This document shows, piece by piece, positions 10,539 to 20,647 of a stretch of DNA of 22,757 nucleotides (position 1 is the stretch's first letter; each line of letters starts with the position of its first letter). Position numbers and translations under genes: made by a program. Under the pieces are notes generated by a model that saw only the letters and a list, made by a program, of their open reading frames with translations, made no database searches and was not told the DNA's origin. The stretch is from NCBI GenBank assembly GCA_024741835.1, contig JAENRP010000478.1, forward strand, positions 1-22,757, read 5' to 3'. The DNA is from Diplocarpon mali (taxonomy: Eukaryota > Ascomycota > Leotiomycetes > Helotiales > Drepanopezizaceae).

Positions 10539-12350
10539 CTATAAGCAGTATGGCATATCTGCATCTGCCGTCTTATTACTGCTAAATGCTAGGAAGCCTA
10601 TGGTCCTAGTGAACCAAAAGTCGTTATTATATATACTAAGATCGACCCCTCCGATCGAATTATATAGAAACCTCCCCTTGCATTCTATAATGACTAATTG
10701 AAACGGTAACTAAAACAGTCGTAGTACTTTATAAGAGACTAATAATATATAGAACGTTTAGCAGGCGAATACTAATCTTAACTAGCGAGCTTATTAAAAT
10801 ATAAAAGCTTATGCTATCCCCCCTTAATTATAGTCGCTATACCCTATTATTAATAGATCTAAGATATACGATTCTAAGAAGGATAGTATCCTATATATAT
10901 AATATAGTGACTTTAGTTATAAAGCAACTAAGTATACTAGTAATAAACTCGCCGCCTAAGAGAAGGTATACCTATAATAAGCCATTTAGGAAGGCAACGT
11001 TGGATCTTACCTCGCTAATATTATTAAGTTAAGTAAATATAATAAGAGCCTATCTGCGAAAGTCGAAGAGGGTTATAAAAAGTCGTCCTTATTAAACCAG
11101 CGGCATAAGGCTCTAAGTAACCAAGTATCATTTGATAATTATATTAAGGTATTAGCATTTAACAACTGCTCCTTAGGTATATTATTATTAGACTTGAAAA
11201 TGGCCAGTCGTCTAAAGAAACGACTATACATATTAATCGAAGAGTTGATAAATTCTAGCAATAATAAACTAATACTAATGCTAATAATTAAGCCAGCTAG
11301 AAGAGCATCTAATAAGCCTACTAATAAAAAAGCAAGCAAGCTTATTAATAATAATATAATAACTGATATAGAAAAGGTAGCTTATAAGAAAGGGAAACGC
11401 GCTATCTACTACCTTAAAGAGATTATCGCGCGTAAAGGAATAGGCCTAATGAATTACTAAAAGCTAGCAGACTAGATTAAGGTGCTATTAAGCCTAACCG
11501 AGTTTTTCTAAGTATTACCTAAAGGTAGCAAGGAGTTCTAACGTTTATTAACCTATAAGAACTATAAGTTATTAAAAAAGGAAGGAAAGTCGGTTCGCTT
11601 TGCAGCTAAAGCAAGAGTCTTTAATAATATTCGAAATACCTTAAAACCAATTACTACTATTCTCCTATTATCATTTGAAAAGAAGGCTTTCTAAATTAAT
11701 TATTTTATTAAGATGCTAGATAAGAGTAGCAGCTTAGTAAAGGTAGCTCTACCAACTTATCTTATATAAGTTGATTAAGGCTCTAATATAAACGTTATAT
11801 CTTATGCCTTAGTAAGAAAGCTAAAACTCAAACCTATTCTACTATTAGAGAGAGGCTTTAATAGCCTTATTATAAATACCGCAGATAAAGGCGAGATAGA
11901 ACTTATATATTAGGTAGAGTTTGAAGTTAGTATATATAGAGTATAGCAAAAGGATAAGGCATTTGTACAACCCTTCGGCACTAATCTATACTTACTACTT
12001 AGTTTATTATAGCTCTAGAAGGTTAATAGCACTATTAATATTCGCAATTCCTAAATAATAATAGGCGATTCAGCAAATGAAAAGAAGAAGGTAGTAATTA
12101 AAGGCCTTAAATTTATTCTATTTAAATACTATAAGCTATTCCTATATCCAGTTAGTATACTAGACCTAGGTCTAATAAGTCCAAGGAAATCGACTAGAAA
12201 ACCAAGTATTTAAAACGAGCTAGAAAGCAGCTTTAGTAAAAGCGAAAGTAATAAGACTGATTCCTCTACTAACTTAAGAAATTAAGTTGCTTTAGCCGAC
12301 CTAAGATTGTTGCTAAAAGTATTAATAGCATACAGTCGATCGGGCTTACT
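10539..12350 (+). pseudogene. Gypsy element: end of gag and aspartic protease remnant
   Basis: The gag frame resumes here with YYKQYGISASAV and continues with RIP stops. A better preserved stretch at 11,194-11,460 (88 codons) is basic and Asn-rich, ending DIEKVAYKKGKRAIYYLKEI; I cannot assign it to a named domain. The protease lies at about 11,750-11,850, where the frame reads VDQGSNINVIS after allowing for two stops at glutamine positions. This matches the D-x-G-S/T catalytic loop followed by N-x-IS of retroviral-type aspartic proteases. It would mature the gag-pol polyprotein. The rest of the region to RT has no clear domain. Confidence 0.72.
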
Positions 12351-13079
12351 AAACTAATGTATATATTAGGCATAGAATCTGCAAGGCCTACGTTTAATGC
12401 CTTATAAGCGCCTATTAAGATAACCTATAATTATAAGGAATCTATTATCCTAAGGCTGATTAAGAAGAATCGCAAAAGAATACTCAAGCTATAGATTTGC
12501 AGCTTACTTAGCCTAAGTGCCAGACTGACGGGATTGAACTCAAATTCAGGCATAATTGCCGACTTAAGGAAGTTATTATATTAAAGGGAATTAGATAACA
12601 AGATTAAATTAAGTCTAATCTAAGTGGTAATACTATACTTAACCTATCGGCGCCTATATTAATAAATATTATTAAATGAGTCTAATACGATTATTAATAA
12701 ATAGTTTTAAATATTAAAAACCAAAATTGGCAAACTAACTAACAATTAGCAAAGATAGCTAAAAAGGCTATTATATATATATTAGGACCTAGATGCAAAA
12801 GAACTTTAAAACCTATTATCGATTAATCTATATACTTATAAAGTTCGTCTAAAGGAGGGAATTAAGCTATACTTAGTAGCTAAGCAAAAGCATTGGCTGG
12901 CTGCGAAGGAGTATTAGCTCTAATAATATATTAATAAGGGATTGAGCTGCGGGTTCTATAAGCGTATAATAGTAGCAAATAGATAGCTCTCCGACTAAAA
13001 CGCGTAAGCTGTCGTTATTAATAAGGTAGAAAACCCTTAGCTATAGGATAAGCCTCGAATTATATTCAATTACTATAAT

Positions 13080-14300
13080 ATAATTGAGCAAATGCTAGGT
13101 TACTATATAAAATTATCGTTAAAGCTATATAATTATCTAAGCTACCCTACGCATAAGTCATTCCTTAAATTCGATCTTAAGAACGCATACTAGTATATAC
13201 TAATTCACTTAGCAGATTACTACTACTTCGCCTTTATAATATCTAGTATTAGCTAGCTTTAATAGACTAGAATGCTGCAGGGATCAATGACCTCTGGCTA
13301 TAGTATAACTAAACTAATATATATTATACTAGGTTAAATACTACCATTAGAACCAGGCTAAGGCGACTTTGCTAATCGACTATTAGTGATTATTACATTA
13401 GATAAGGACTCCCTTCCTATATGCGGCTTTTATATTAACGATATCTTTAAGGGCTATTAGGATTTTAAGGAAGGCTACTGATTTATAGTAGATGAATTGT
13501 TTCCAAGGGTAGCATAGGCGCGTATGCGGCTTTCCTTTAAGAAGATAGAGCTATTTATAAAGGAAGTTATTACGCTAGGTATTACTTATAAGTTTAAAGG
13601 CCTAATCTTAATAAAACTAAAGCGATTGAATAAGATTCGAATATAGCTTATCCTTAAGTCTGCTACTTAGGTTTGCGAATTTATTAGTGCTATTAGTATC
13701 ACTTGGCAATTTATAAAGAACTTTGCAAAGATCAAACTACTATTATTGCAATTAACTGGTAATATAGACTAGAGATAGGGAAAGGCGGAATAGGTCTCCT
13801 TTGAAATCCTACGTTAAAAGTGCTCTAATATTCTAAATATATATAATTAGAATAGTGGAAAATCTGCTATATACTTCTATTCTAATGCAAGTAAGTATAG
13901 AGTAGACTATTATATCACTTAATAGCGAAACGGTATAAAGGTAGCCATCCTATATAATGCCTTTATATTTACAAAGTTATAATGCAATTATAAGACGTAT
14001 AAGCGCAAGTTATATACTATTATAAAGTTCAGCCGCAAGTTCGATTATATATTTCGCAGGCTAGCTACTGCTATTATATTTACTAACCATTAGCCCTTAA
14101 CTTACTTTCTAAAATCGTCAAATATCGAAGGCATTTATATAAGATAGGCCTTAGAGCTACGATAGCTAAACCTTAAGATATACTAGATCCTAGGCTCTAG
14201 GAATAAGGTGGCTGATATACTCTTTAAAACCATTTTCCTTAACTTAAAAGGAAACTCTAACGATTACTTTAATAATTTTAGCCACCTTAACCTATTTAAT
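13080..14300 (+). pseudogene. Gypsy element: reverse transcriptase and RNase H remnant
   Basis: RT begins with FLKFDLKNAYQYILIHLADY (about 13,160-13,220), the Gypsy FSKLDLKSAYWQI block. TRMLQGSMTSGYS follows near 13,270, equivalent to the LPQG motif. The YVDD site reads FYINDIF at about 13,430-13,450, so the first aspartate is asparagine. RNase H follows with FYSNASKYRVDYYIT near 13,880 (the DAS motif is now NAS), then TYKRKLYTIIKFSRKFDYIF near 14,000 and TNHQPLTYFLKSSNIEGIY near 14,085-14,140. The order and motifs are diagnostic of Ty3/Gypsy. Two catalytic aspartates are lost by G-to-A change. Confidence 0.9.
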
Positions 14301-14639
14301 ATTAAATTAAAATAAGTTTGGAAGGATAAGAAGAATAGCTATAAAGAGCTTATTTAGCAAGTCGGCGAACTAATTTATAATAAAGAATTATACTATATAA
14401 TACTAAGAGAGCCTTTAATAGTTTTATTAAGAGCTTTATCATTTATAGCTAAGTTGCGCTAGGCCGATCCTATAGGTATTAAGCAGTCAAAATCCAAGTA
14501 CTTGCCTACTATTCTATAGGCGTTTGCATCAAAAGGCGTTCGGCAAAGTTTTCCGCCTTAAGCTAAGTATTAAGTATACGAATAGTACTTAGAGATTGCT
14601 AGCTTTCTTATCTCCTCCGAATACCCAGATTAGTGCGTT

Positions 14640-16095
14640 ATAAAGACTTAAATAGCTGCCTTTTATAAGAAGCTAGACCGATATAGCATTAATTCTCAAG
14701 GTGTCTTATATGTCCAGATCTAAGGCGTTATAAAGCGCTATATCCTACCTAACGAAGTGGCAACTGTTTTAATAGCAACTTATAATAATAGAGGCCACTT
14801 CTAAGCTGCTATTACTATACGCAAAATAATCGAAGTCTACTAGCTTAGTATAGCAAAGGATATAAGAGACTATATACTCAGCTGTTTGCGTTATACCTAG
14901 TATAATACTGCTTAACGTACTTAGACTCTTATTAAGGTTATAGTTTCTAGTATTATAGAGTTACTTAATGCTAATTGGATTAGTCCTTTCCCAGACTTTA
15001 ATCGACCTAATAAGATTCGATAGATTCTATTAGTTATCGACTATTTCTCCTATTATATATAGGCTAAGGCGTTTAATACTAATAATTTAATTGCAATTAT
15101 CTTATTCTTATTTGACATATTTAAAGTATATAGCGTTCCAGTCGGCGTATATACTGACCTAAGACCTTACTTTAGTACTAAAGTTGTTAATTAAGTAAAA
15201 GAGCAAGGCGTAGTATGGACTATATCACCCTTTAAAGCAAAGAAGGCTATTAGAATAATTAAGAAAGCGGTAGATATATTTCAATAGGTCCTTAAAAAGA
15301 CGTATCTAATACTATAACTTTAGCTTAAATAGATTAATAGAGTACTATACGAATTTAATAATTGCTATATTACCTATTTAGGTTATAGCCCCTTTGAGAT
15401 TATACTTAGGTTTAATAGCTTAGATATGGTTAGCTAGCAGTTTTTAGCACTTTATCAATAGTTGCTAGCTGCACTTATTAACAATTCTAATAATAAGCTA
15501 GAAGTTGCACTACCAAATAGCGATAATTATATAGATCTAGTAGTTAATTATATAATTAAAAGGCAGAAGATCCGAGAAGTTATTAACGCCAGATCTAATC
15601 TTGCCTGCTAGTGTACAAAGGAGCGCTATAACCTAGGGGTTCATTTAAATAAGATATTAATTCCTAGCCAATTAATGATATTATTTGATAAAAGGCAATT
15701 AGGTAAGAAACTGTAAGCTATATAGCATAGCCTATTCGTTATTATTAATTACGCTAGCGAGATAGGGAGATTATATACCTTATGCTAAATTGATAGCACT
15801 AATATATAAAGTTATTTTTATAGCGATCACTTAAAAGCGTTTCGGTTGTAAGAAGGCTACTTAGTAATATCGAACGAATAGGAGCTTCCTATATTCTAAA
15901 ATATTCGATTAGGCAATACGGCCTTCAAATTGCCAAAAGCAGTGCGTTCGATTGCTAAGGCTTATTATATATAAGATCATTAGAAACTTAGATCCAGGCG
16001 GCTTTCCTATAATAGTCGCGCTATTCCCGTAGGACGGTTATTACTAATCAGTTATAATATACACGTTTTTATTCGCCCTTCTCAATTATAAAGCG
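14640..16095 (+). pseudogene. Gypsy element: integrase remnant
   Basis: The zinc-binding N-terminal region is visible as NNRGHFQAAITIRKIIEVY (about 14,785-14,840) and SCLRYTQ (near 14,880-14,900), where the second cysteine of the CxxC pair is now tyrosine. The catalytic core reads LLVIDYFSYYIQAKAF near 15,030 (first D kept) and VGVYTDLRPYF near 15,145 (second D kept). It then reads AIRIIKKAVDIFQQ near 15,250, where the catalytic glutamate (normally an IEKA-type block) is lysine. NNCYITYLGYSPFEI follows near 15,360. The C-terminal part runs to about 16,095; no chromodomain was recognised. The enzyme is dead. Confidence 0.87.
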
Positions 16096-16366
16096 CGGAT
16101 TAACACTAATAATAGAGTCACTGAATTCCAGTGTCTTTATAGCTATATCTAGATAGAAGACAAGATATATGCTATAAGCTATCCTTTGCTTGTTTTACTA
16201 ACTAAGTAGGGCATAGACCAAAGGTCTGGTATATATAGCCTATTATAAGATATAAGTTATAATCGGTCTATTGTCCTTTGCTTGTTTCCATATACTAGTT
16301 GCTTTTCTACTAGCTAGTGTAGTATTTAGCACTAGGTCACTCAAGGGGCTTCGTATATGCCAAGGG
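16096..16366 (+). other. Gypsy 3' untranslated region with internal repeat
   Basis: No coding signal. A short direct repeat, CCTTTGCTTGTTT, occurs at about 16,183 and 16,275 inside otherwise AT-rich sequence. The stretch ends with a purine-rich CAAGGGGAG at about 16,360-16,369, a reasonable polypurine tract directly before an LTR. Confidence 0.4.
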
Positions 16367-16495
16367 GAGTAAACACCTTCCGGAATGGAAAGGGTGGTAT
16401 TAGTCAGCCCTTAGGGTGCCTCAGGCACCTAGATATACTATAAATATCTTCCCTCGGAGTCTACTCCTCCGAGTCTAATACAACTCCCTATCACA
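16367..16495 (+). repeat. Probable 3' LTR of the Gypsy element
   Basis: It follows a purine tract, starts near TAAACACC (TG to TA by RIP is possible) and ends CTATCACA, a common LTR end. It holds a TATAAAT box at 16,439-16,445 and two palindromes: GGTGCCTCAGGCACC at 16,415-16,429 and CTCGGAG/CTCCGAG (16,453-16,459 with 16,467-16,473, 7-nt loop). It is much less RIP-marked than the element body. No matching left LTR was found in 1800-2220, so the call is tentative; it could be an unrelated solo LTR or flanking DNA. Confidence 0.4.
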
Positions 16496-16669
16496 CCAGT
16501 TATTTCTGGCACGTCGAATACCGCGGGTCAAGAGACCACGCATCGACTCACGACTGGGTACATGCGGCTTTGAAGCCGAGGCGAGCCGAACCCGGTTGAT
16601 TCTCCCGCGCCATGACAGGTTGGCTGCTTGGAGAGGAACGAGGAGTCGGGACGGAAGTCTCTCATACGA
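16496..16669. other. Start of GC-richer flank; no gene seen
   Basis: Base composition changes abruptly from AT-rich to balanced or GC-rich here. A small hairpin, CCAG/CTGG around TTATTT, lies at about 16,497-16,510. I searched by eye for a tRNA because of a GGGTTCGG word on the minus strand, but no cloverleaf forms. Confidence 0.5.
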
Positions 16670-16816
16670 GCATGTTCTCATAGAAGTATACTCGGAGGTG
16701 ACTGGGCATGTTCTCACGGAAGTAGACACGGAGGTGGTTGAGCATGTTCTCCTTACGAAGTAGACTCGGAAGTGATTGAGCCTATTCTCCTTACGAAGTA
16801 GACTCGGAAGTAATTA
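16670..16816. repeat. Tandem repeat, 36-38 bp, four copies
   Basis: Units start at 16,670, 16,706, 16,742 and 16,780. Each opens GCATGTTCTC (GCCTATTCTC in the last) and contains GAAGTAGACTCGGA or a close variant. Copies 3 and 4 share a TTACGAAG variant and are closest to each other. Unit length varies (36, 36, 38, about 37) and is not a multiple of three, so it does not encode a protein repeat. Confidence 0.8.
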
Positions 16817-18692
16817 CAACTACATTGAAGTTCGAGCTGCGCCCCCTCCCTTGACGAGTCCTCCTCGCCCCCGGGCAGAGGAGAGGCTACACGCAAATCG
16901 TGCAAGGACTACAGCAGGGGCATAAGCGGCCGTAATATCAACCAACCCCAGGCCCAGCTGCTGGCAACGCGGCGCAGCCCGAGAGAAGATTCGTTCAAGG
17001 CCCAAGACCATCTCGACGTGATGTGCAAGGGGGCTTGATGCAGTCTGCCAGGTTCAGAGATGTTGATTTGCCCGGCGATGAACCGAGAGAGCGATTCTCG
17101 ATTAGCGTCTGGGAGAAGCAGAGACTACCACCTGGTATGCAAGGGAGTGCTGGAGGGGAGTATGAAAGGTGACAACAACTTTGTTGATCTCTCAAGTTCG
17201 TCCTAGGCCCGAGAGAGCCGGGATCACAGGTCACTGCTGGGATCTGCCGCCGGACACGTAGATACCAGCTGAAAGCACATTCCCCTCCCCCTTCACCGTA
17301 CGCCGAGATGGCGGTTGTTACGTCCGTCATGAACCGTGACGGCTGTGATTCGTTGCGGCGTTTCCACAGCCTCGACTGATATCGCTGAAGGAGTACCCTG
17401 TGCAGAGGAACATGGATCTCGAATCGTCTTGTTTTCCTGTTTTCCAAGCGGCCTCGCGGGACAGCGGAGTCTAGATCAGCGGGTTTCCGCTTGTCGGGCC
17501 GCAATCTTGAAGTCGCCGGGGACTTGTCCGAAGAGCCGGCATCCCGCGAATCTGCCCTATGGCTACTCTGCCGTACCCGAAAGAGAAGAACAGAGTGTCG
17601 AATCGGGTCTCTGGCAAGCGTCGTCGTGGGCCGAACGACCCTGTAGGAATATAGGGATGATAGGTCACGTGGGGATCACGTGTAAAGCCTGGGCATAGGC
17701 AGCATTACATTACACTAGATCTCTCCCTCTGCTTGTAATAATCATCAACAACGAATACAAGCAAGGATCGATTCCATTCTATTAGGGCGCACACCTTGTG
17801 AAACCAACAGCCCCCCGTGAAGGGATAGCGAACTCTGCACACCGGCCAGGAAGCCCGCTTGCACGTGTGTAGACGAGAGATGAGCTCCGACGAGGTATCC
17901 TGGCTGCTACGAGGTGTCATCGGCACCACAGCAGATGCTGCACAGCGGTGAGGCGTCATGCGCCGTGGGCAAGGGTTTCGCGACTTGCTCCTCGGTGCCG
18001 TGACAGATGGCACGTGGATCTGTGCTGCAGCTCACATCCAGATGCCATACAAGGAGAACATGCGAGAAATTGTCCGCGGTTTGGCACGCTCTCTATATAT
18101 CTGGGGTCGACTCTCCCGCATCGTCGCCCTTGGCCGGTCACACGACCCGCACGTGACGACACATCCAACCCATCCCGCTACCGCCGATCAGCTCTGCCCC
18201 GGCGCCGACCTGGTGCTGGGTGGGGGGCGACTCGGGGACGCTGCGCGGGACGAAGGAGTCGACTTCCCAGCCGGAAACAATCCATCGGTCGTCAGGCGCA
18301 CCCGGCTCACGCTTGAAACTGGGGGATTATGTTAGATAGAAGCTGGCAGGAGATGCGCATCCTCCTGCGCGGCGTCGCAGCAGGGGGAAGAGAGAAGAGG
18401 TGCATCTTTGCTGGCTCGCGGCGCATTCGAGGGTGACCACGTCCTCCCCGAGACTGGACCGAGCCAGAGCCCGTGCTGGCAGCCTCCGCGGCTATGTCAC
18501 GGATGAATTTCATCGGTGTTCCTCGTCGGTGTTTCTCGTCCGAATCATCTATTCATAGCCGAGTGGGGACTGCAGCGCTCGCCAGCCCGCTCGGGGACTT
18601 GCACTCGCGCATGGCCCGGCCGGGCTCTCTCTTCCTCCGCAGCTGGGCATGTCGACTCTGGCCTTCGACCATCTGCTATCGGGGCCATGGGT
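16817..18692. other. Intergenic DNA, no supported gene
   Basis: Several overlapping open frames exist on both strands (up to 169 codons at 16,995-17,504 minus and 125 codons at 17,958-18,335 plus). None shows a recognisable domain, consistent codon bias or intron structure, and opposite-strand frames are equally long, as expected in GC-rich DNA. RIP signature is weak. The stretch includes five CACGTG hexamers (listed separately) and a TATATATC word at about 18,093. Confidence 0.5.
17666..18155. promoter_or_regulatory. Cluster of five CACGTG palindromes (E-box type)
   Basis: Exact CACGTG occurs at 17,666-17,671, 17,677-17,682, 17,862-17,867, 18,011-18,016 and 18,150-18,155. The first two are 11 bp apart, about one helical turn. 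CACGTG is the core site of fungal bHLH factors such as Cbf1, Pho4 and Ino2/Ino4 types. By chance about 0.1 would be expected in 490 bp. Whether any gene responds to them is unknown; no gene was found beside them. Confidence 0.35.
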
Positions 18693-18840
18693 GGATGCTC
18701 TCAGGTCAAGATGGGCTTCCAAGGCGGGATGCTTTCAGATCCAGACGGGCTTCCAAGGTAGGATGCTTTTAGGTCCAGACGGGCTTATAAGGCGGGATGC
18801 TTTCAAGTCAAGACAAGCTTGCAGGGTTAGATGCTTTCAC
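18693..18840. repeat. Tandem repeat, exactly 34 bp, four copies plus a partial fifth
   Basis: Units start at 18,693, 18,727, 18,761, 18,795 and 18,829 with constant spacing of 34 bp. Each opens GGATGCT and continues with a CCAGACGGGCTTCCAAGG-like half. The middle copies are most alike; the last is partial. A 34-bp period shifts frame every unit, so the overlapping open frames here are not real genes. Confidence 0.88.
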
Positions 18841-19177
18841 TCGTATCCATTCGGCCGGCGCCGAAGCACCATGGCCCGATCCGAGATCTGGCGGTTTCGG
18901 ATTCCACAGCCCTACCGAGCTGCAGAGACATCGGTTGCCGAACCGACCTTCGCCGCATCGGCACAGAGCTGGCTTTCCCGTGACTCTTGCGGCTCACCCT
19001 GGATGTAGAGGCTACGCCGATGCAGCCGGCAGCGCGATATCGCGAGACCTACTCGGGCGCTGTATTCTTCCCGCGCGCTGCAAACATGGGCATTTTATCC
19101 ATTACATAAACCCGGACCAACAGGCAGGCTCCGCTCCCCCTGCGGGGCACATGCGCCCCCTTGGCCGACATGGCCCG
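18841..19177. other. Intergenic DNA, no supported gene
   Basis: GC-rich, with overlapping open frames but no recognisable domain or splice structure. Nothing further is visible. Confidence 0.5.
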
Positions 19178-19948
19178 TGTTGAGATGAGGTTGGGGGTAG
19201 CCTGTAATATAAGGGGGGGGGAGAGCTCGCTAAAGTCCAAGATGGCTCGTTGATAGGAGGTTGGGGATAGCTTATTAATACAAGGTTGGGAATAGCCTAT
19301 TGATAAGGTTAGGAATAGCCTATTAAGATGAGGTTGAAACTAGCCTATTAATATAAGTTCAAATAGCCTATTAACAAGGCAAAAAGCCGGTTAGTACAGG
19401 GTTAAAAATAACCTGCTAGTATAGGTTGAAAGCCTAGTAATAAGGTCAAAGAGAGCTCGCTAAAGTCAAAGAGGGCTCGTTGATAGGAGGTTAAGGATAG
19501 CTTGTTGATAAGGTTGGGAATAGCCTATTAATAAGATTGAGGAGAGCCTATTGAGATAAGGTTCAAAATAGCCTATTAATATAAGTTCAAATAGCCCGTT
19601 AACAAGGCAAAAAGCCGGTTAGTACGAGGTTCAAAATAATCCGTTAATACAAGTTGAAATAGCCCGTTCATATACGTTAGAGTAGCCCGTCAATATAAGT
19701 TCAAAAAACCCGTTAGTACGAGGTTAAAAATAACCCGTTAATATAAGTTGAAATAGCCCGTTCATATACGTTAGAGTAGCCCGTCAATATAAGTTTAAAA
19801 AACCCGTTAGTACGAGGTTAAAAATAACCCGTTAATATAAGTTGAAATAGCCCGTTAACACGAGCTCAGGGATAGCCTACTAACACGCCCAAGCATAACC
19901 CATCAACACGCCTAAGCATAACCCATCAACCCGCCCAAGGATAGCCGC
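19178..19948. repeat. AT-rich minisatellite with higher-order structure
   Basis: Roughly thirty degenerate monomers of about 20-26 bp share a core like TAGCCCGTTAATATAAG followed by a GTTGAAA or GTTCAAA word. Two higher-order periods are superimposed. A 94-bp unit starts at 19,618, 19,712 and 19,806; the first two copies differ at about 4 positions and the third is partial. A unit of about 230 bp, beginning GAGAGCTCGC, starts at 19,221 and 19,451. The right edge decays into CACGCCCAAGCATAACCCAT-type repeats near 19,870-19,948. Flanks are GC-rich, so the array is a sharp compositional island. Confidence 0.9.
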
Positions 19949-20647
19949 CGGACGACATATCGCACGGCACTGACCACGACACCTCGTCCCCTCCCAACGG
20001 CTGTACGTGCGTCTCCCTGCGATGATATCACAGGCGTCTCGACTCCAATCTCACCTGGCCGCCGCAATCCCGCGTCGACATCTGCAGCATGGTCGGGGCA
20101 GACGCGGTCCCGGGAACGCTCCAGGTGACTGGCGATGACTTCCCTCGAGCTCTGCCGTGGAGGCTCTCCAGCTTGCAGCTTGGCGGCACCAGGGCGAGGG
20201 GAGCACGCGTGCGGAAATATCGAGAACAGCCCCCTCCGACCTGGGTGTTCGGGGAAGCAGGCCTGTGCGCGGGCCAAGCCCGACAAGCGCATGGTTTATA
20301 TCTATATATATATCCCCGCGTCGTCTAGGGTGGATGCGCCAACCCGCAAGCGAGCGGCCCAGATATGTGCACGTCGGCGGTTCCCTGCGAATGCCCTCCT
20401 TTCGAAGATTGACCGCACCCGAGCCTTTTTCTTCTTCTCCTTCTTCGTCTTCTTGTGCGCCCACAGCGACGCCGTGGAGCCGTAGCGAGGCCCGACGTCT
20501 CACGGCCCAGGTCGCATCGTCGTGGTCAGATTCTCGCGTTCGCTTACCTGCCTCTCTACATGTAACAAGCGACCTGGCTACAGCCCAAATCTCCATAGAA
20601 GGTCCCTTGTTTTGGCTCCCGGGGGCTGCCCGCTTTACCCCTCATAG
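19949..20647. other. Intergenic DNA, no supported gene
   Basis: Long frames exist on both strands (181 codons at 20,051-20,596 minus and 186 codons at 20,157-20,717 plus), but they overlap in opposite sense, are Arg/Ser/Pro-rich and match nothing I recognise. A TATATATATA word lies at about 20,300-20,311 and a pyrimidine tract of TTC units at 20,424-20,454. Confidence 0.45.

Larger units (their letters stand above)
2200..16495 (+). mobile_element. Ty3/Gypsy retrotransposon, RIP-degraded, split by a nested Copia element
   Basis: The plus-strand domain order is gag, protease, RT, RNase H, integrase, which defines Ty3/Gypsy (Metaviridae-type) elements. The gag frame is interrupted at 2929-2933 by a complete Copia insertion and resumes in frame at 10,539 once one TTATA copy and the insert are ignored. 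Without the insert the element is about 6.7 kb, normal for a fungal Gypsy. RIP stops are dense in every domain. The right end is tentatively placed at the CTATCACA-type LTR end near 16,495. The left end is approximate because no matching 5' LTR was identified. Confidence 0.85.

Noticed and set aside
10486..10701. Plus-strand 71-codon open frame across the LTR end
   Set aside because: It starts inside the Copia LTR and runs into the Gypsy gag, so it is a chimaera of the junction. The true frame is the interrupted gag.
11139..11339. Minus-strand 66-codon leucine-rich frame
   Set aside because: It is antisense to the Gypsy gag-pol region, whose plus-strand frame is coherent with its neighbours.
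16496..16640. Possible tRNA because of GGGTTCGG on the minus strand
   Set aside because: No acceptor or anticodon stem can be formed around it.
16995..17504. Minus-strand 169-codon open frame
   Set aside because: No domain, no splice-site pattern, and overlapping frames of similar length on the other strand; expected by chance in GC-rich DNA.
17958..18335. Plus-strand 125-codon open frame
   Set aside because: It resembles no family, and other frames in both orientations overlap it. Kept as unsupported.
18649..19008. Plus-strand 119-codon open frame over the 34-bp repeat
   Set aside because: The 34-bp period changes frame each unit, so the peptide is not a repeat protein and the openness is incidental.
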